Source: Metallyticus violacea
Lineage: Eukaryota > Arthropoda > Insecta > Mantodea > Metallyticidae
DNA: 64,000 bases
Assembly: GCA_030762175.1 (NCBI GenBank)
Contig: CM060846.1
Location: 238,876,012 to 238,940,011 of the forward strand
Direction of reading: 5' to 3'
Shown here: positions 58,961 to 64,000 of the stretch, piece by piece
Layout of the letters: the number at the start of each line of letters is the position of its first letter
Numbering within the stretch: position 1 is the first letter of the stretch
The notes under the pieces: model-generated
The model's input: the letters and a program-made list of their open reading frames with translations, nothing else
What the model was told of the DNA's origin: nothing
The model's database searches: none
Translations under genes and position numbers: made by a program

Positions 58961-60279
58961 CTCAGCCATATGGATATAAATAAGCTTTGATTGGTATTAG
59001 TGTGTGTGCACATGCACGCATACTTGTGTGAAAGAGACAGGCAGACATTTTTGAAAGCATAGCAAATGAAAACTAATTTTATTTTTAATTCAACTTTTTC
59101 AAGTGCATCCAATGTTGTCTGAAGTTCAGCTTTTACTCTGACTAACTAAACATTTATGACACTTGAAAAACAAGAAAGCAAAGACCTTGAAATGAAATTA
59201 AATGGATATTGAAGGTAATGGAACAAAGTATGTCAAAAAATGTGTTTTTATTAATGGATGGATGAACAGACAGAGGATTAATTTGCAACTTGGGACAGTA
59301 GAAGGGAACTTATAACGAAAAAAACAGGAATGCTACAGGATCATAGGAATGGAAAACAAGAGAAGCAGGTGCAGCTTGGTATGATAAGTAAAATGAATGA
59401 AATTATCAAGGTTAAAGTAAATTATATATAGAACAGTATTGACCAACTCACACTCTTTATGCCAGAGTACTCTTCACTGCTCGAATGCAGTTTGAGAGAA
59501 GTATAACAGCACAGTGAGGTCAAACTGCATTGCTTGGAGAGTGACAGCATGGTGGTTTGTGCTGATTATAGCACTACTGACATTGCGCTTGTTTCTTTAA
59601 GGATCATTCACAAAATGCAGTCCATTTGAAGTGGTATTCGTCATCCAGTTGCCAATAAATAGGTATTAAACACTATTTAAAAAAAATCCCAGATTGTTTA
59701 TTTTAGTCTGCAATAGGAACATTTATATTTTATTGTTCAAAGGAAAGGAAAAGGAACATATTTAGCGTGTCACAAAGTTCTAACATATATGAGAAAATTC
59801 AATATTCAAAGATATTATTCTACTTATTTTGTGAAGGATTATGCATGTTATAATGCTTCTGACCATGTAGCAGAGATTGAAAAACTAAATAAACAATTTA
59901 TTTACTTCAGTGGTTGCAGAGTAGTAAATTTATGTAAAGTTACATGTATCTGTTTTCATTAGCTGTAAATTAGTATTATTGTTGTTATTAAGTATATATG
60001 AAAACTGGTGAATTCCTTGGCAGAGGTGTGTTGGCTTTTCAGTATGCTTGCATGCACATACCACACACCATGTGACAGAAAGATTTTACCACAATTTGTA
60101 TGTAGAAAATAAAATATTGTGTAATACAGTTTTATTGAGTGGTTTAATGCTTCATACTGACTGCCACAGTTTGTAGCCATTAAATAGAATAAACTAAAAT
60201 AAAAAATTAATCTTAAATGTTCTATAGTATGTTTGCAGTGATCATGAGTTCACACGTATCTTGATAATGATGATGATGG
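58961..60279. other. Non-coding stretch, nothing recognised
   Basis: AT-rich. The segment 'ccaataaataggtattaaacactattt' (59652-59678) resembles the 3' end of SINE family B but is isolated. No exon of the kinase gene was detected. Confidence 0.3.
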
Positions 60280-61620
60280 TTATTATTATTATTATTATTA
60301 TTTAAAGGGCGCAAAACTACTAATTAGCGCCCAAACACACTAAAAACTGATCCAAGAATAAAATAGCTGCACCCAAGTCCAATGTAGAAAAGGGCATTAA
60401 GCACATTGGACAATAACAATAAAAATCCCAAAACAAATAACAAGGGTAAAATAGTCAACAAACAAAAGGCTGGTACTAAAACACAACCGCAAGAGTGCAA
60501 AACACAACAGTCTTATAATGGTCTAAAAATGTAACCACAAAACCCCAAAATAAACAACAAGGGTAATATGGTCAACAATAAACAAAACTGGTAGTAAAAT
60601 GCATCAGCAAGAACTGAAAACACAACAGTCTTATAATGGTCTAAAATTGTAACAATAAAACCCCAAAACAAGTAACAAGGGCAGTATTCACCACAACAAA
60701 TAAAAACTGGTACTAAAACGCATCAGCAAGAGCTGAAAACACAACAGTCTTAAAATAGTGTAAAATTGCCATCATGAATAAAATAATATAACCTCGCACC
60801 TTGTTCCACAAACCTCAAGCATGGATAAAACGGAGAACTCCACTGTGCCCCCAACAGCAACCACATCATCAGCAAGTAGGTCCTCAATAGAGGCCGCCAA
60901 ATCTAGCGAAAGTCTAAAAGCTGCTAGATAATGGCATTCAAGTAAAATGTGATGCACTGTAAAGGGGCAGTCACAGTGAGGGCAGGCTGGAGCTGGTTGA
61001 TTATTAAAAATGTGACAGTGACAAAACGGCAATGCCCAGTTCTCAAACGTGCTAAAATTACTTCTTCGTGATGAACTGCACGAGAAGAAGTCGACCAATT
61101 AAAGGGTTGGATTTACATTCTCGAAGCTTATTGCTGGGAATTAAATTCCACTCCTTGCACCATCACGAGAGAATGCCTTGACATAAAGAATGTTTAAAAT
61201 CCCCCAAGTAAAAATGCTCATATTCAGCACGGTCTAAAAGGGCAGATTTAGCTGCAACATCTGCGGCCTTGTTGCCTGGAAGTCCCACATGTCCAGGTGC
61301 CCACAGCAGTGTTACCCTGACACCGCGTCCAGAAGGGTAAACACTGCATTCTGGATCTTCTGTACAAGAGGGTGGTAGTTTTACAGGTGTTTAAAAGATA
61401 AAAGGGCACTAAGAGAATCGGAACAAATAACACTGTCCCCCAGCTGCTGTTCAGAAACAAGTAAAATCACCTGATAAGTATCATAAAGCTCCACCATACG
61501 TATCTTTATGAAACTTATTTTGAGAGGAATCTTAATGCATTTCATTAACAAAGTCTGAACTTTAACTAATGCAACTCTTTTATTTTTATAGCTATGTGCC
61601 AGTTCCATCAATAGATGCTA
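60280..61620 (-). mobile_element. 5'-truncated LINE: RNase H, zinc-binding tail, repeated 3' UTR
   Basis: Minus strand: an RNase H segment at 61510-61270 (MVELYDTYQVILLVSEQQLG, DSVICSDSLSALLSFKHL with the SDS active-site block, then WAPGHVGLPGNKAADVAAKS in a shifted frame). Next is a C-terminal zinc-binding block at 61010-60940 (CPHCDCPFTVHHILLECHYL). The 3' UTR contains about three tandem units of 117-118 bp (60420-60770). The end is a 6-bp GC hairpin (gggcgc 60307-60312, gcgccc 60327-60332) followed by an (AAT)n tail (plus strand 60280-60303). The architecture fits an RNase H-bearing I/jockey-group LINE. Frameshifts make it inactive. Confidence 0.8.
60420..60770 (-). repeat. Tandem repeats, 117-118 bp, in LINE 3' UTR
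   Basis: The landmark caaggg occurs at 60441, 60558 and 60676. 'acacaacagtctta' follows it by about the same distance each time. Units differ by about 10-15 percent. The repeats lie wholly within the LINE 3' region and may be a feature of the active family rather than a local event. Confidence 0.85.
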
Positions 61621-62219
61621 AAAGTATATAATATGTTGTTTGTTAACATTATGTTCAAATTTTAACATGCTATGATTCCTTCATTCCACCAAGCTTTTCC
61701 AGCATAATATTAGTTAACAGATTAAGTTCCCTGAGAATCGCAAATAGTACAAATCGAGAAGGTGATGTCAAAGACTTGAGACTTTTGAATTTGTTTTTGA
61801 ACATGCTTCAAGTATTTTTGTTTAAATATCATTAATGATAAACAGGGTACATGAAATGAATGTTTAAAGGAGTAGAGGTACAACATTTTCTAAATTTTAA
61901 AAGTAGTTTATTATCAAATTGGGAAGTATAAAGAAATAATGAAGGTAGTCTCATCTCATAATATTATCTAATACAGCTGCTGCTACAGTTATTGTTAATG
62001 TTTTTTGGAATATGGTTTGTAATCCCAGAATTGCCTATAGCATGAAGGTGCCTTTTTCATACCCCTATCATTCTTCCTATTTAGTTGCTTGTTTTGGTTT
62101 GTGCTGTATTACACTTGTATTGAACTCATTTTGGATATAGCTAAGGTATTAAAAGATATGACCTTTAAGAAACATGCTTAACCTAGACACCCATTTCAAA
62201 CTGAGCTGTAAAGTTGGAG
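61621..62219. other. Non-coding stretch, nothing recognised
   Basis: AT-rich. It could include the C-terminal part of the Harbinger transposase to its right, but no block was readable. Confidence 0.3.
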
Positions 62220-62640
62220 TTGTTCAATGTCGTGTTATTACAGTATGAGAAACCATAATGTGCTCATCCAGGCCACCTAGCAACAACTTCTAATTTGGAG
62301 GTTAGGATTGTTGATTACTTGAACAGTAATGGAAAAGTAGCCCTTGTGAATACAATAAATTTCAGTCCTGTTGCCTCTAGGAGATTGCATTTTACAATCA
62401 AACGCTCCCAGAACACCAAGAAAGAGGTACAGTGAAAGAAGTTATATAATTTGCAGTATAAATATGGGAATGTTATTTATCTTCCTCTTTTTGATGCAAT
62501 TGCTGTGGAAACATTTCTAATTATCCTGAAAACATTAGATTCTGAAAAGAACCAGTAGCATAAATCCTTAACCTAACCAATAGGAGACAGCAAAAGAGAG
62601 GGGCATGTTTTTGTTTAGCAAATTCTAACTTCTTTTGTAT
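62220..62640 (-). pseudogene. PIF/Harbinger transposase remnant (HARBI1-like)
   Basis: The minus strand reads LLVRLRIYATGSFQNLMFSG near 62585-62525, matching L..aLRfyATGsfq...gd..gvs of PIF/Harbinger nucleases. After a broken interval (62520-62400) it reads RGNRTEIYCIHKGYFSITVQ, VINNPNLQI and VAWMSTLW, matching e.yvNRKGyfSiNvQvicd.nl.i..v.arwPGStHDs.if. The DDE residues are mostly lost. A (TA)n(GT)n tract borders the N-terminal side. Confidence 0.75.
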
Positions 62641-62707
62641 TTCATTCATAACCTTATGACAATAGCTTTTCGTGTCTTGTACCTCTTTCTGTAAAAAGGT
62701 TTTTTTT

Positions 62708-62708
<1 letters not shown>

Positions 62709-62750
<42 letters not shown>
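62709..62750. repeat. Microsatellite (GT)n(AT)n
   Basis: About 8 GT then about 12 AT units. Confidence 0.95.
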
Positions 62751-62962
62751 GTAATGTCAAAATCATTGCATCTTACAGCCCTTCCTGCATTAGGAACAAC
62801 ATTTGAAAAGTCCAAATCTAGAGTTTTGAAATCTACAGCGAGATTTTCAGCTACCATTTTCCAACTATTAACAATTATTTTACTTATTAAAATTTTTTAA
62901 AAATTGTAATAACTTCAAAAAAAATTTAATATGGAACTAACACAGTGAAGCTCACATGAAAT

Positions 62963-63164
62963 AAATCTGTCGTCTAACACTCTTCATGCTTCACTAACCT
63001 TAAAAACATTTGGTACCGGTTTCAAAGATATGCTATCTCCACCGTGGACAATTGGCCTTTTACACCAGTTGTCCACGGCCGAAGATGGAGATAGCGTATC
63101 TTTGAAACCGGTACCGAATATTTTTAAGGTTAGTGAAGCATTAAGAGTGTTAGGCGACAGATTT
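62963..63164. repeat. Large foldback palindrome with hammerhead-like core
   Basis: Arms 62963-63051 and 63069-63164 pair over about 89 bases, with an 8-base indel and a handful of mismatches, around a 17-base spacer. In the right arm, plus strand, CCGAAGA (63079-63085) is followed by a stem region (agata gcg tatct), GAAAC (63105-63109) and a CGGTACC triplet region. This parallels CTGAAGA...GAAACATATGTC at 6985-7020. The left arm carries the same sequence inverted but lacks the 8-base stretch that includes the CGAAGA box. Confidence 0.75.
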
Positions 63165-64000
63165 AATTATTTTACTTTCAGCACAAGGAAAACGTGATGT
63201 TAAACATGACACAAGGTTTGATATGTTATTAAGTTAACATAGGTTGATGAAACAGAATAATAATAGTATAGCAGCTTGTTAACTTTAATATCTGTTAAGG
63301 AAACCAGCCTTTTGTCTTTGTTTCTTAAGCAAAGTCCTCATAAGATAATAATATTTCAAATCAATAATGACATTTGACTCAGTAACACTAATGTAGTCAA
63401 AGCCATTATGGGCTTGTGTTAAATGTATGCCAAAAATGTAGGACTTATCTGTCATACACTTAACACAACAACACTTTTTCGTAGATGGTAAAAGCATCAT
63501 CCATAGTTATCCAGTCGCGGCTTAGAACTTACTACTGGAACCATCTCACAAGAAATTTGCAGCTGTTCACCTGAGATAATATCTACAAATCTGAACTCAT
63601 GTCAAATAAGAGCACATTATATATGTGTGGACAATAGTAATAAAATATTTATGTGAACATATAAAAGATTATCATGTAGTATGACAAAACATACTCTCCA
63701 GGAAATATCCTAGATACGTTTCATTTCCACTTTATTATAAGCACCATCTAACAAAAGACAGTGATAAAAGTTAAGCTGCCTTCAGGTTGTAGAGTGATGT
63801 GCTAATTATGTGGCAAGATCTGTCAATCAGCTGGGTTTTTCCAGGGTTAAGAATGAAATGTAAGATGACAGGTTAAGCTAAGGACTACTAAGTTATACCT
63901 AGTTGATGGACACGTGTGAGCTGAAAAATATATTTCACTACATACTAACAATTCTGAATTCAAAAGTGTATAACTTAAACTAATACTTTATACTTTCCTG
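63165..64000. other. Non-coding stretch, nothing recognised
   Basis: AT-rich end of the window. The open frame on the minus strand at 63500-63285 has a CCCVKC cluster but no further recognisable domain. Confidence 0.3.

Noticed and set aside
58698..64000. Next kinase exon (expected to start MARKTK)
   Set aside because: Read by eye in all plus frames; no matching stretch found, so it is presumed beyond the window.

Overview
The window is AT-rich, intron-dominated animal DNA, almost certainly from an arthropod with a large, transposon-rich genome. The evidence is five plus-strand exons of a LAMMER/CLK protein kinase (Drosophila Doa type) separated by introns of up to 12.8 kb, with every intron packed with decayed transposons of arthropod character. 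No prokaryotic or viral gene organisation is present. I cannot name the species.

The only host gene I can support is the Doa/CLK kinase on the + strand. Exons lie at 27228-27341 (beta3 lysine and alphaC), 38778-38868 (hinge region), 51704-51874 (catalytic loop), 51957-52086 (DFG to APE) and 58553-58697 (LAMMER motif). Reading frame and phase join perfectly across all four introns (11,436, 12,835, 82 and 6,466 bp). The 5' exons with the Gly-rich loop and the 3' exons that finish the kinase domain lie outside the window or were not found. A decayed tandem duplicate of the start of the last exon, with its own splice acceptor, lies just upstream of it (58253-58400).

Region by region. 0-5 kb: two tRNA-type SINEs and a long broken piggyBac transposase. 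6.4-10.8 kb: Penelope-like retroelement pieces with a GIY-YIG domain, inverted terminal repeats and hammerhead-like motifs, plus a LINE fragment split by a SINE. 11.1-11.9 kb: a fresh 385-bp tandem duplication. 13-20.5 kb: three mariner-superfamily elements, two with recognisable terminal inverted repeats. 21-25 kb: a jockey/CR1-type LINE (endonuclease plus reverse transcriptase) with SINE and Penelope insertions. 27-33 kb: exon 1, then Tigger/pogo, another DDE transposase, a Penelope foldback, and a nearly complete mariner-like copy. 34-44 kb: LINE tail, MITEs, exon 2, several SINEs, long microsatellites. 44.5-48.5 kb: a LINE on the minus strand interrupted by a plus-strand LINE tail, then a hAT fragment. 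51-52 kb: exons 3 and 4. 56-64 kb: a mariner-like transposase, exon 5, a LINE 3' end with a tandemly repeated UTR, a PIF/Harbinger remnant and a large foldback palindrome.

The most unusual theme is a recurrent architecture: at least five inverted-repeat foldback units (6.4-7.1, 7.6, 29.9, 40.7 and 63.0 kb) have a Penelope-type hammerhead-like motif, or one half of it, in or next to the arms. They look like Penelope terminal-repeat derivatives and may be short non-autonomous units.
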